The notes below the pieces were generated by a model, which was not told the DNA's origin, searched no databases, and saw only the letters and a program-made list of their open reading frames with translations. Made by a program: the position numbers and the translations under genes. 64,000 nt of DNA from Paenibacillus polysaccharolyticus (lineage in GTDB: Bacteria; Bacillota; Bacilli; Paenibacillales; Paenibacillaceae), in the NCBI RefSeq assembly GCF_900102085.1, contig NZ_FMVM01000006.1, forward strand, positions 1 to 64,000, read 5' to 3'. Below, piece by piece: positions 27,413 through 35,743 of the stretch (within the stretch, counting starts at the first letter, position 1; every line of letters starts with the position of its first letter).

Positions 27413-27812
27413 TATATTCTACTAGGTTGTATCTTAAAACCTCGGTCTGAAAGTTGAAGTACGGGAGAACTGAGCGCTAATGAACTTGTGACTTGTTATT
27501 CATGTTTTTAAGCAACCGAAGAAGGATATAGAATCTGCTTCCCCCAGTTCCGGAATAAGGGTGTTTGTTTGTAACCTTTTAATCACTCCCTATATTTCTT
27601 AGAATTCTTCAATTTTCTCACTTTTTGTTACAATTTAATCATCTTTGTGTTTAGCATCCTTTAGGACAAAGATTTCCTATGAATGAAGACATGCTCTGGC
27701 TACACTCTAGTTTATAAATATTCAATTTATACTCTATGTAATCTTTCATTGCGACAATGCAAGCATCCATACCACTTCTCTGGATCATCGTTAACAACTC
27801 ACTGCGCACTCA
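27413..27812. other. Non-coding stretch between the two defence modules
   Basis: I see no open frame with a ribosome site here. Parts are less AT-rich than the rest of the cargo (for example 27450-27560), so older inserted or decayed DNA is possible, but nothing can be named. Confidence 0.35.
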
Positions 27813-27882
27813 ACGGTCACTATCGAAACTTGTTATGATTCGATTTTCATTAAGTCGAAAAAGAAAATAACGAAGTGACCGT
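27813..27882 (-). other. 70-nt nested hairpin downstream of the ABC-3C operon
   Basis: Three nested pairings occur in register: ACGGTCACT/AGTGACCGT (27813-27821/27874-27882), GTTAT/ATAAC, and TTCGA/TCGAA. It starts 20 bp past the stop of the ABC ATPase gene. No T-run follows on either strand, so it is not a plain terminator. Confidence 0.5.
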
Positions 27883-27902
27883 ATTATGCATTCACTATGA
27901 AA

Positions 27903-29888
27903 TCAATGTCCTCGATAATATTGAATTAGAGGAGGATTAAGTGGATCATCAGGTGTCATATGCTTTACGAAAAGGCTTTTCTCATCATCAAATTGTGAAC
28001 TGTACTCTGTATTTATTGGACTATAAAATTCTTTATCAACAATAATTAGTTGTTTACCGGATAACTCGCCAGAATATAATTTATAAATGAGGTTATAGAA
28101 CCCAGCAAAAATATCTATATTTTCTCTTTCACTAATGTTTTTCATAGGCGTATCAATCATCAGAAATGAGGGGATTTCTATTCCTTTTCTAGCAGCTAGT
28201 CGATGTATTGCTAATACATAACAACACTTGAAAATAGTTTTTTTACCTCCACTACCTAAGTTAGCAAACTCTGTTGTGAATAACTCATTATTACCGTATC
28301 TCGTTAACCTAGGTATGAAGTCAGTAGTATTTATTTCAATAAAATCATTCGGAGCAATGCCAGGGAATCCAACAATTGAAAGATTCTCAACAAATAGTTT
28401 TTTTAATTCTTCGAGATTTGATGCATCCATTTCTGCATTTCGACGTGCTTCAAGTAGTTGTATCTTTAACTTCGTTTCTTCACTTTCTAGTATCTGAACC
28501 TCTAGACGAACTTGTTCAACTTTCCTTGGTAAAGGAAGTAAATTTTTTAATTCACTTTTTCTACCTTCATATTCTCCTATATTTCTTTCTAATTCTCTAG
28601 CTTTTGCTAAAAATGCAGAGTCATATTCCTTCTCTAGTTCTAAGATTCGTTGGTCTAGTTTGAATTTGCTTTCTGTAAGCACCCCTTTTTCTCTCTCCAC
28701 TGCAGTGAGCTGCCTCTCAAGCCTTTGAAGAGATTCATTTAATTCCGATTGTCTTACTCTCAAATCAGCTTTTAGTATTTCAACTTCGTCAATATTAGCA
28801 TTTTCGTTTACTGACTGAAGACAAAGGGGACATGCATTTTCAAGTCCGACTCTCTCCTCTAGGTCTTGACCACACTGCGGGCAGCTACAAAAATTGATTC
28901 CATTCAAGAGTTGACGGGAAATATTAGAGCGGCTAACCTTCACTGAGGCGACATTGTATTCATTTTGCAGCTTTTGGCGTCGGTTCACCTGATATTGTAG
29001 ATCTTTAATTATATTTGTAAACTCATCAATACTCCTCATATAATCTCTTGCTTGTAGTTTATACTTATCAAGTATGTGCCCATTATCAGAAGTATATGTT
29101 TCTTTCAGATTTTTAACTTCCGTTTTTTTATTGTGAATTTCTTCTGATATAGCAACCAATTCCAATTCAATTTCTAAGGTATTAGCTATATTGTTTTCAC
29201 TAAGGAATCTTTCTATTTGTATAGCTGTTTCAAGCAATGTATGTCTTCTTTGTCTTGTTTCATATAGTTTACTCTCAAGTAGCGCTACCTGTTCCTGATG
29301 AAATCCTAAAATTAATCTCATAACATCTCGGCTCTTAAGCCGCTTAAAATCATGTTCGTCTCTCCCTAGGTAAAAAAATGAACTATCTATTTCGTCTTGG
29401 TCTAAATAGCAGTACCACATTAGATCCCTGAAACTCAATCTGATCAATTCTGTATCTTCCTTTAATTTGCTCTTCCTAACTTTCGGTGGCTCCAAATCAG
29501 CTAAAAAGAAAATCAAATCGGATAAGCTTTGAACCTTAGTACCTGGAATTAAGGTGGAAGAATCATTAGCAGGTTTAGTTGGAGCTACAACGCTAAATGC
29601 CTCATCTGCATTAACAATCCAACTAACATTTACTTGATTAGATCCTTTATCTCGAGAAACTCCCACTTGTTTTCCATTAATGTATAAGGTCAAATCAGCA
29701 CCTAAAAATTCCTGCTGCAGAGCTGGAGTTTCAATAAGTTCATTCCCTAAACAAAAATCAATAAGATGAAGTATTGTAGATTTACCAGCTCCCATTTTCC
29801 CATAAAAATATGTAATTTTTTCCGAAAAATAATTACTATAGACTCCTTTACGACACCGGACAGTCAAAGTTGATATTTGAATATTCAC
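27903..29888 (-). CDS. ABC-3C system SMC-like ATPase
   Basis: The 661-residue product has Walker A GKMGAGKST at residues 30-38. Two long coiled-coil arms (about 190-300 and 370-520) flank a zinc-hook-like module with CSCPQCGQDLEER and CPLCLQS. The C-terminal half carries the signature NLGSGGKKTIFKCC and Walker B PSFLMIDTPM. This is the layout of Rad50/SMC-like ABC ATPases. It is the third gene of an operon with a middle component and a nuclease-type effector, which matches the ABC-three-component (ABC-3C) conflict systems. It probably senses foreign nucleic acid and gates the effector. Confidence 0.85.
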   Translation of the reverse strand: MNIQISTLTVRCRKGVYSNYFSEKITYFYGKMGAGKSTILHLIDFCLGNELIETPALQQEFLGADLTLYINGKQVGVSRDKGSNQVNVSWIVNADEAFSVVAPTKPANDSSTLIPGTKVQSLSDLIFFLADLEPPKVRKSKLKEDTELIRLSFRDLMWYCYLDQDEIDSSFFYLGRDEHDFKRLKSRDVMRLILGFHQEQVALLESKLYETRQRRHTLLETAIQIERFLSENNIANTLEIELELVAISEEIHNKKTEVKNLKETYTSDNGHILDKYKLQARDYMRSIDEFTNIIKDLQYQVNRRQKLQNEYNVASVKVSRSNISRQLLNGINFCSCPQCGQDLEERVGLENACPLCLQSVNENANIDEVEILKADLRVRQSELNESLQRLERQLTAVEREKGVLTESKFKLDQRILELEKEYDSAFLAKARELERNIGEYEGRKSELKNLLPLPRKVEQVRLEVQILESEETKLKIQLLEARRNAEMDASNLEELKKLFVENLSIVGFPGIAPNDFIEINTTDFIPRLTRYGNNELFTTEFANLGSGGKKTIFKCCYVLAIHRLAARKGIEIPSFLMIDTPMKNISERENIDIFAGFYNLIYKLYSGELSGKQLIIVDKEFYSPINTEYSSQFDDEKSLFVKHMTPDDPLNPPLIQYYRGH

Positions 29889-29900
29889 GTGATCACTTCC

Positions 29901-30437
29901 TTACAAATGTTTATATAAATTTATGGGATTAAGGATTTCGGATAAAACCGAATCTAGTTTAAGCATCGACAGTTTAGAAAAATTGGTTTTGATGCTCTTA
30001 CTTTGCTGAATAATTTCACTAAACTCCTGGTATCTTATAATTTTATTGTAGAAATCTTCTCCTTGCTTCGTTAAGCTCAGTTCAATACTATTTCCTTTGC
30101 TACTCCAACTTATAAGCGAACGCGATGTTAGCAACACTAACAATCGTCTGAAATCCGAACTCCATGGGCTATAGTTAAAAGCAAGCATCTCAGACTCTAT
30201 GTTATTCTTTTCAGATTCAGTAATTAGAGCATCCTTTAAACCATTCACAAAATCTAATGCCTTATATAAGGCAGCTGGATACCTAAGAATAAAATCTAAT
30301 TTCGCCAATTTTGTGATTTGGATGGTTGTCTCTCGTTTTTTCCCAACAATTGTGCTTATCAAAACCAGAAGTCTTACCGTATGTAATTCATCATGGTTTT
30401 CGAGGCTTATGACTTTCTCAATTAGAGACATTGACAT
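29901..30437 (-). CDS. ABC-3C system middle component
   Basis: The product has about 178 residues from ATG 30437, which has TTGGAGGAT upstream, inside the end of the preceding gene; a TTG-initiated longer form is unlikely. It opens MSMSLIEKVISLENHDELHTVRLLVLIS and contains a winged-helix-like arrangement. ABC-3C middle components are small helix-turn-helix-like adaptors between effector and ATPase. It overlaps the effector gene by 20 bp and is 12 bp from the ATPase gene, so the three are tightly coupled. Confidence 0.75.
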   Translation of the reverse strand: MSMSLIEKVISLENHDELHTVRLLVLISTIVGKKRETTIQITKLAKLDFILRYPAALYKALDFVNGLKDALITESEKNNIESEMLAFNYSPWSSDFRRLLVLLTSRSLISWSSKGNSIELSLTKQGEDFYNKIIRYQEFSEIIQQSKSIKTNFSKLSMLKLDSVLSEILNPINLYKHL

Positions 30438-31692
30438 TTTCAATCCATCCTCCAAGCGGTTCTTTACTAAACGAAATCTTGCAATCGTTCGTCAAAATGC
30501 CAACTAACCCTTTTAAAATCTCGTATGGGCATTCGAAAACATCATTCGGTCTGTATCGAGTAATGTCTCTTAACCTATCCTCAATTTCATGAAGCATCTC
30601 CGTACCATAAGGGGTGTTCTCTTTTTTCAACCTAGATTTTGCCTCTCTAGATTCATTAATTACAATCCTTTTTATTTGATTAAACTCTTTTAAATATGTG
30701 CTTCGATCACTAACCTTATAACTATTTCCTATAAAAAACTCTTCAGCGTCTACTCTTAAATCATCTACCATCTCAATATCTTCTACATCAATAAAACCAG
30801 ATGCCATTTTATACCTCATCAACTGACTAGAATGCGCTTGGGGAATGTCAGAAAAGTCTGTGCGGGAGCTCAAAAACAAATTAGAGTTGATATTTTCAGA
30901 AACTAGCTTCTCTATCATTTGTTTAGTAATTCTTTTGGAGTTAATTTCTTCAGCTACGAGGCTTGGGATTCCACCAGCTAATGCAACGTAATCCTCTACC
31001 GCGTTTTCCAATAATTTTGAAGAGGCTTGATGCATTTTCTCACAAAGTCGTCGATGTATAATTCTTAGTTTTTCGATACCAGTACCATGACATTCGGGTA
31101 ATTTACCCAAATGTTCATCAATAACCTTTGAATCAATGTCATTTAAACCAGGTCCATTCATAAATTCTGTTTTATGAAGAACTTCTAATATAAATTCAAC
31201 TTCAACATCCTTTTCTGTTGCCATTAGCTGTATGTAATTACTTAGTTCCCTTGGACTAAAGTTTTCTTTTGTCCCATTTTTTACTTGTTTCAATAAATTG
31301 ATTAAGCTTTTTCCAGTAGAGTCATCTCTACATGGACAATTAGAAATAATTACAAATCTCGAAAAAGAGCCAGGGAACTTTTTGCTGTGATCTACAAATC
31401 TTAGTAAACTGCCTTTAATAGCTGCATCATTTAAATCAAAGGCTCCATCCTTCAACTGCTTAGTTTTAATTTGAATTCCGTGGTATGTTCCATCCTCCGC
31501 AACAGCGAGAATATCTTCATGATGTTCACAGTATAACTCCTTGTAAGGTAAACGTCCGGCGTACATATTTATTGCAATCAATGTTGTGAATGTATGTTGG
31601 TATCGAAATCTTCGTTGGGTTTCATCGCCTGGATCATTTGAAAGATCAGTTACTGGCGTAGACTCTCTAATGTTCCCATCATTATTAATCAA
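30418..31692 (-). CDS. ABC-3C effector with DUF4297/Cap4-type nuclease domain
   Basis: The product has 424 residues. Residues 18-210 match the DUF4297 (Cap4-like) double-strand DNase: DETQRRFRYQHTFTTLIAI, then a PD-(D/E)XK-type site with Asp60 (HEDIL) and Gln74-Ile-Lys76 (GIQIKTK). SRFVIISNCPC follows. The rest (about 215-424) is a helical domain ending CKISFSKEPLGGWIEN, as expected of the ABC-3C C-terminal domain that contacts the middle component. It is first in the operon. The likely role is DNA degradation once the ATPase is triggered, either of invader or host DNA. Confidence 0.8.
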   Translation of the reverse strand: MINNDGNIRESTPVTDLSNDPGDETQRRFRYQHTFTTLIAINMYAGRLPYKELYCEHHEDILAVAEDGTYHGIQIKTKQLKDGAFDLNDAAIKGSLLRFVDHSKKFPGSFSRFVIISNCPCRDDSTGKSLINLLKQVKNGTKENFSPRELSNYIQLMATEKDVEVEFILEVLHKTEFMNGPGLNDIDSKVIDEHLGKLPECHGTGIEKLRIIHRRLCEKMHQASSKLLENAVEDYVALAGGIPSLVAEEINSKRITKQMIEKLVSENINSNLFLSSRTDFSDIPQAHSSQLMRYKMASGFIDVEDIEMVDDLRVDAEEFFIGNSYKVSDRSTYLKEFNQIKRIVINESREAKSRLKKENTPYGTEMLHEIEDRLRDITRYRPNDVFECPYEILKGLVGILTNDCKISFSKEPLGGWIENVNVSN

Positions 31693-31922
31693 AGTAATTC
31701 CCCCAAATCTTATCTACTTTAATAATTTACAACACTTGATACTACAAACTAGATCATAAAAAGAAGAGATTTTGAGAAATAAGCATAAATACAATCAGTT
31801 ATCTTATTATTTCGCTTTAATTTATTTTCATTTGATTATTTCTACAAATAAGAAACATGGTAATTAGGAATATTGTACCATAAATGAGAAGCTTATTAGC
31901 CAATAGAATCTGCATTATACTC
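31693..31922. promoter_or_regulatory. AT-rich upstream region of the ABC-3C operon
   Basis: No gene is visible. The position makes it the promoter region of the ABC-3C operon, but I cannot single out a convincing -35/-10 pair. Confidence 0.35.
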
Positions 31923-32105
31923 TTAGTAGATTTTTATTTTGTATGTTCTTGTGAATAGGGGGAGGAACCTTGCTTTCAACATTTTGAATGATCTCTGGAA
32001 ATTTCTATTTTCTATTAAATCACTTACCTCAACTTTTTTTCGGATGAGTTCGTTGTCTATTTCACTTGAGTGTGCTAAAATCTTATCCCTGATATTATTT
32101 CAATA
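31923..32105 (-). pseudogene. Possible coding remnant
   Basis: A stretch of about 58 open codons on the minus strand reads like protein (ILAHSSEIDNELIRKKVEV, then ENRNFQRSFKMLKARFLPLF) and ends TAA at 31923. It has no start codon or ribosome site and is preceded by stops. It may be the tail of a lost gene. Confidence 0.25.
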
Positions 32106-32175
32106 TTTGGAAATTCTAATTATTACTCTTCACTATGCATTCATAATTTGTGGAACAAACTTTTTCATAAAATGC

Positions 32176-32211
32176 AACAACCGTTTCTTCTATATTGAAG
32201 AAACGGTTGTT
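32176..32211. terminator. Strong hairpin, probable bidirectional terminator
   Basis: Perfect 15-bp arms AACAACCGTTTCTTC and GAAGAAACGGTTGTT enclose a 6-nt loop. Only short T-runs follow on each strand. It lies past the end of the HEPN-like gene (minus strand). Confidence 0.65.
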
Positions 32212-32279
32212 GTTTCATTACTTTTAAAAACTGACTAGCTGGCAATAACACCTAGCCACATATTTTAATCAATTAATTA

Positions 32280-33401
32280 TTATGTTTCGGTCAAAACATC
32301 TTCAAATCTCCATAAAATGTCGCAATCAACACCATGAGACTGTGGCTCTCCAATATCAGGCGAGATTTTCAGTGAGCAATTCAGACACTCAGCACCAATA
32401 GATCTGATCCATATACTTACAGGTGCTCCCTCTTTGTCTGTATTAAAGTCAGTTTCTGTACTGACAAGAAGGGTTTCCTTGTTGCAAACAAAGCAAGTAG
32501 TAACATCCAGATCATCTAAAGCCGTTATGATAGCATTTGCCCTAGCTTCGATTTGGTCCAAGTCAAAATTCCAGATAGGTATGGTGTAACATGCAAGCCC
32601 ATAAGCTTTGAAAAAAGCAATACGCTCGTAATCGATTTGGTTTTGACCGGATTTAATTATTTCATTTATCGGGTCTAATGTAGATTTTTTATATTTCCAA
32701 TAGGATTCAAGTTTATTGTAATCACTGAATTCTAAGCACTTAATTACTAAGGGAAATACATTTTGGGAAATAAACTGATCCAACTCATTTAAACGTAGGA
32801 GATACACGCCTTTATGCCAGACACGATTCCTTAACTGGTTTAGATCTACCAAGGTCTGCTTATTATCATTAATAATTTTTGATATGACAGGTATACTGCT
32901 GGTGTCACCTTCAAGTTTCATTAAGCTGATTACTCTATTCAGTGAAGTCATAAATTCAGCAGTATTATCACTTGTTAAGTCATGAGGTCTTTTGTTCAAG
33001 AGAATATCAAGAATAGTAGCTGAGTTGTCCCCATTTAAGTTTACCTTATAGGCCAGCTTGGGATGAACACTTACTAGTATATCTTTTAATAGTAGCTCAA
33101 AAAAATGGTGGAAATGGAATACACATTGCAGATACACTTCCTGGTAATCTGTATTTTCACAGAATAGATCGATACGTTCCTTTGAGTATTCATAAAAGGG
33201 ATGCTCGTTCTCAACACACATGTCCTTAACTACATGTTTATCCGAGGCTACTTGATATGTTTTAAAATATGACTTAACTGCTATTCTCAACGAAGCAAGT
33301 GCCGATTTAGTAACATTCTCTTTGTTCTTGATTTTTCCAATCGTAAGCCCACGTTCTCCAGTCAGTTTAAAGATCGTTATCTCCCCCTCAGGTGCATGCA
33401 A
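32280..33401 (-). CDS. HEPN-like protein with C-terminal zinc motif
   Basis: I do not recognise a named family for this 373-residue product. Helical residues 85-225 include HFHHFFELLLKDIL and LNQLRNRVWHKGV, where Arg191-x4-His196 is the R-x4-H motif of HEPN RNases and the preceding helix fits the HEPN four-helix bundle. The C-terminus has CFVCNKE and ECLNCSLK, a likely Cys4 zinc site. It is alone in its transcription unit, only about 105 bp inside the right end, so its promoter overlaps the end repeats. A role as RNase toxin or RNA-sensing effector is inferred. Confidence 0.5.
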   Translation of the reverse strand: MHAPEGEITIFKLTGERGLTIGKIKNKENVTKSALASLRIAVKSYFKTYQVASDKHVVKDMCVENEHPFYEYSKERIDLFCENTDYQEVYLQCVFHFHHFFELLLKDILVSVHPKLAYKVNLNGDNSATILDILLNKRPHDLTSDNTAEFMTSLNRVISLMKLEGDTSSIPVISKIINDNKQTLVDLNQLRNRVWHKGVYLLRLNELDQFISQNVFPLVIKCLEFSDYNKLESYWKYKKSTLDPINEIIKSGQNQIDYERIAFFKAYGLACYTIPIWNFDLDQIEARANAIITALDDLDVTTCFVCNKETLLVSTETDFNTDKEGAPVSIWIRSIGAECLNCSLKISPDIGEPQSHGVDCDILWRFEDVLTET

Positions 33402-33437
33402 AATAGACTCAATAGCATATTCACGAATAAATATACA

Positions 33438-33507
33438 TTTCTCACTAATTATGAAAAAGTTTTCTCATAAATTTTGAAAACATTCTCACTAATTATGACA
33501 ACGCACA
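33438..33507. repeat. Right transposon end with three TnsB-type repeats
   Basis: TTTCTCACTAATTATGA (33438-33454), TTTCTCATAAATTTTGA (33461-33477) and ATTCTCACTAATTATGA (33482-33498) are spaced 23 and 21 bp apart. The last runs into the CAACGCACA terminus. They are the inverted equivalent of the left-end sites. Three close repeats here and five spread ones at the other end recall the asymmetric ends of Tn7. Confidence 0.85.
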
Positions 33508-33512
33508 AACAT
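33508..33512. repeat. 5-bp target-site duplication, right copy (AACAT)
   Basis: Identical to 9270-9274 and directly adjacent to the ACA terminus. It lies 17 bp from the stop codon of the ABC permease gene (33530-33532 on the minus strand). Confidence 0.85.
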
Positions 33513-33529
33513 AATCGTCGTTTGAAATA

Positions 33530-34837
33530 TTAAATCTTGTACGCCTTCATCGCTTTAAACAACTCTTTGAAGGTTGGACGTTTGCCGTACATCAGTACGC
33601 CCGTGCGATAGATTTTAGCTGCGAGCCAGCCAAAGACCAGAATGGATACAGCCAGAATGGCAAGAGACGTCAGAATCTCCCAGGTCGGTGCAACGCCTGC
33701 CCCAATCCGTACAAGAATCGCTGTTGGTGATGTGAACGGAATGAAGCTTGCAACTTTGAGCAATAAAATATTCGGTGCAGAGATGCTGAAGAGTGCAATA
33801 TAGAATGATACCAGGGACAGCATCGTGATTGGCAGAACTGCCTGCCCCAGCTCTTCCGTACGGCTGACCATTGAACCAACGGCTGCGAACAGCACTGCGT
33901 ACAGGAAGTAACCCAGGATATAGAAGATCAATCCATATACAATTACAGCGATATTAATGTCGCTAACACTCAAATTGAAATCATCCAGTACTGCGCGGTT
34001 GTGCGGTAATAGAATATTCCCCGCAATAACTGCGCCGAAGATTCCGATCTGTAACATACCTACCATGAAGATACCGATGATTTTACCAAACATCTGACTG
34101 AGCGGAGATACACTCGTGATCAGAATCTCCATAATGCGCGAGCTTTTCTCAGCTGTGATCTCGGAAGCAATCATATTACCTGTCATCATCGTAGATGTGA
34201 ACAGCAAGATGATTAACAAGTACACAACGATATAGTTGATCGGACTCATTGATTTTTCCGCACCAGCTCCAGCCTCACCATCATCAGCGCTTAGACTCTC
34301 TGCAGTCAGCTTCACAGGTGTTGTAATCAACGCCTTCTGTTCAGGTGTCAGTACATCCTTGACTACGACATCCAGCTTCACACTTTGCAGAGCAGATTCA
34401 ATAGCCGTAGTGATCTGAGGTGAAATGTCATCTGTGGAATATAAAACAGGCTTCGGGAACTCCTGTCCTGCTACCGTTTCAAGTTTCAAATAACCATCAA
34501 TCAGGCCTGCCTTCGCATCTTCCTGTAATGCAGCTTCGTCCTTATCCCCACTCACGATGAAACGATACGCCTGATTTCCCTGAGCAGACGAGAAGTCTTC
34601 CAGCTTCTGTGCTACATCCTGCTGTTCCGTTGTCAGAAGACCGATGTTGACAGGATTTTTACCGGAAGCTCCGCCGCCAATTGGTCCGCCATTGAATAAA
34701 GTAATGAAATATGGAACATTGAGTCCAATCGAAATTAAAAGTGCAAGTACAATGGTAGTAACCATAAATGACTTCGTTTTTACTTTGTTTTTGAACGTGA
34801 AACCTGTAATTGTGCCCATTTTATTCATTCGACTCAC
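33530..34837 (-). CDS. ABC-2 type transporter permease (NatB/YhaP-like)
   Basis: The 435-residue product has one N-terminal helix, a large extracellular domain (about 55-200; LKLETVAGQEFPKPVLYSTD) and five or six C-terminal helices with ITAEKSSRIMEILITSVSP, the conserved cytosolic coupling segment of NatB-type ABC-2 permeases. Its start overlaps the end of the ATPase gene by 17 bp. With the ATPase it probably exports sodium, an antibiotic or another small compound. The transposon lies 17 bp past its stop, leaving the reading frame whole. Confidence 0.88.
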   Translation of the reverse strand: MSRMNKMGTITGFTFKNKVKTKSFMVTTIVLALLISIGLNVPYFITLFNGGPIGGGASGKNPVNIGLLTTEQQDVAQKLEDFSSAQGNQAYRFIVSGDKDEAALQEDAKAGLIDGYLKLETVAGQEFPKPVLYSTDDISPQITTAIESALQSVKLDVVVKDVLTPEQKALITTPVKLTAESLSADDGEAGAGAEKSMSPINYIVVYLLIILLFTSTMMTGNMIASEITAEKSSRIMEILITSVSPLSQMFGKIIGIFMVGMLQIGIFGAVIAGNILLPHNRAVLDDFNLSVSDINIAVIVYGLIFYILGYFLYAVLFAAVGSMVSRTEELGQAVLPITMLSLVSFYIALFSISAPNILLLKVASFIPFTSPTAILVRIGAGVAPTWEILTSLAILAVSILVFGWLAAKIYRTGVLMYGKRPTFKELFKAMKAYKI

Positions 34838-35723
34838 CTACCTCACGAATAAAGATTTGGTTAAGCGTTGGTTCCTTGATCTCAAAATGCTCCACGGTGG
34901 TCTGTGCCATTGCCGTTTTCAAAATCTCCTGAGCGGCTGCAACCTCACTGACCTGAATCTGATATCCACGTTCGTTTTGCTCCACTCGTTTCACACCTGC
35001 CAGCTGCTCAAGTCCTTCTACCTGTCCAAGAGTACTGAGGTAAACTTGCTCACGCGGATAACGGCTCTTAATCTCCTTAATCTCACCTTGCACTACCGTG
35101 TTAGAACGATGAAGTATCGTGATCTGACGACACAACTCCTCGACATGTTCCATCCGGTGTGTAGAGAACAAGATGGCTGTACCTTCATCACGCAATTCTT
35201 TAACCGTTGATTTAAGCAACTCTACGTTAACTGGATCAAGTCCACTAAAGGCTTCATCCAGAATGAGAATCTGCGGTCTATGTACCACCGCGGCTATAAA
35301 GCCCATTTTCTGCTGGTTTCCTTTGGATAATTCCTCGATTTTTTTATCATAATACTCCGGCACTTCGAAACGCTTCAGCCAGTACTTCAGACTCTCATCG
35401 GCATCCTTGGCTTTCATTCCGCGAAGGCGTGCCAGGTAATTAATCTGTTCGCTAACTTTTACCTTGGGATACAATCCGCGTTCTTCGGGCAAATATCCCA
35501 TAATCTGTTGCAACTCTGTATTATATGGCTTCCCGTTGTACAGAATGTTACCACCATCCGGGTGGATTAGACCGAGCACCATGCGCATCGTTGTTGTTTT
35601 ACCGGCGCCGTTCGCTCCAAGCAATCCGTAAATCTCGCCCTCTTTTACATTAAGCGTAACTCCATTGACAGCTGTTTTGTCTGCGTACTGTTTGACGACT
35701 TGCTTTAGTTCCAATCGGTTCAT
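34821..35723 (-). CDS. ABC transporter ATPase (NatA/YhaQ-like)
   Basis: The 300-residue product has Walker A LLGANGAGKTT (about 32-42), signature LSKGNQQKMGF and Walker B ILILDEAFSGLDP, with a switch His in STHRMEHVEE. A C-terminal domain of about 80 residues is typical of NatA/DrrA-type exporters. It overlaps the permease gene and follows the YtrB-like ATPase by 20 bp in the same direction. Confidence 0.92.
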   Translation of the reverse strand: MNRLELKQVVKQYADKTAVNGVTLNVKEGEIYGLLGANGAGKTTTMRMVLGLIHPDGGNILYNGKPYNTELQQIMGYLPEERGLYPKVKVSEQINYLARLRGMKAKDADESLKYWLKRFEVPEYYDKKIEELSKGNQQKMGFIAAVVHRPQILILDEAFSGLDPVNVELLKSTVKELRDEGTAILFSTHRMEHVEELCRQITILHRSNTVVQGEIKEIKSRYPREQVYLSTLGQVEGLEQLAGVKRVEQNERGYQIQVSEVAAAQEILKTAMAQTTVEHFEIKEPTLNQIFIREVGESNE

Positions 35724-35743
35724 TCAGAATCGTCTCCCTTCGG

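Larger units (their letters stand above)
9275..33507. mobile_element. Complete Tn7-like transposon, 24.2 kb, with defence-type cargo
   Basis: Both ends are defined. TGTGCGTTGTCATAATTAG at 9275 and its reverse complement ending at 33507 are bounded by AACAT on each side. Repeated TnsB-type sites (about 5 on the left, 3 on the right) lie inside. The core is tnsA-tnsB-tnsC-tniQ-tnsF-like in one leftward operon (19492 to 13855), with tnsD and a DGQHR gene just upstream and a divergent XRE regulator. Cargo fills 22.9-33.4 kb and the first gene at the left end. The element is visibly more AT-rich than its flanks. Insertion is 17 bp past the stop codon of an ABC-2 permease gene. No Cas gene or CRISPR array is present, so it is not a CRISPR-associated transposon. 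Confidence 0.92.

Noticed and set aside
31939-32238. Plus-strand 99-codon open frame
   Set aside because: It has no ribosome site, runs through a perfect terminator hairpin and its composition looks like translated AT-rich DNA.
22896-33401. Dnd phosphorothioation system suggested by the DndB-like gene
   Set aside because: No dndA/C/D/E- or dndFGH-like genes are present in the cargo.
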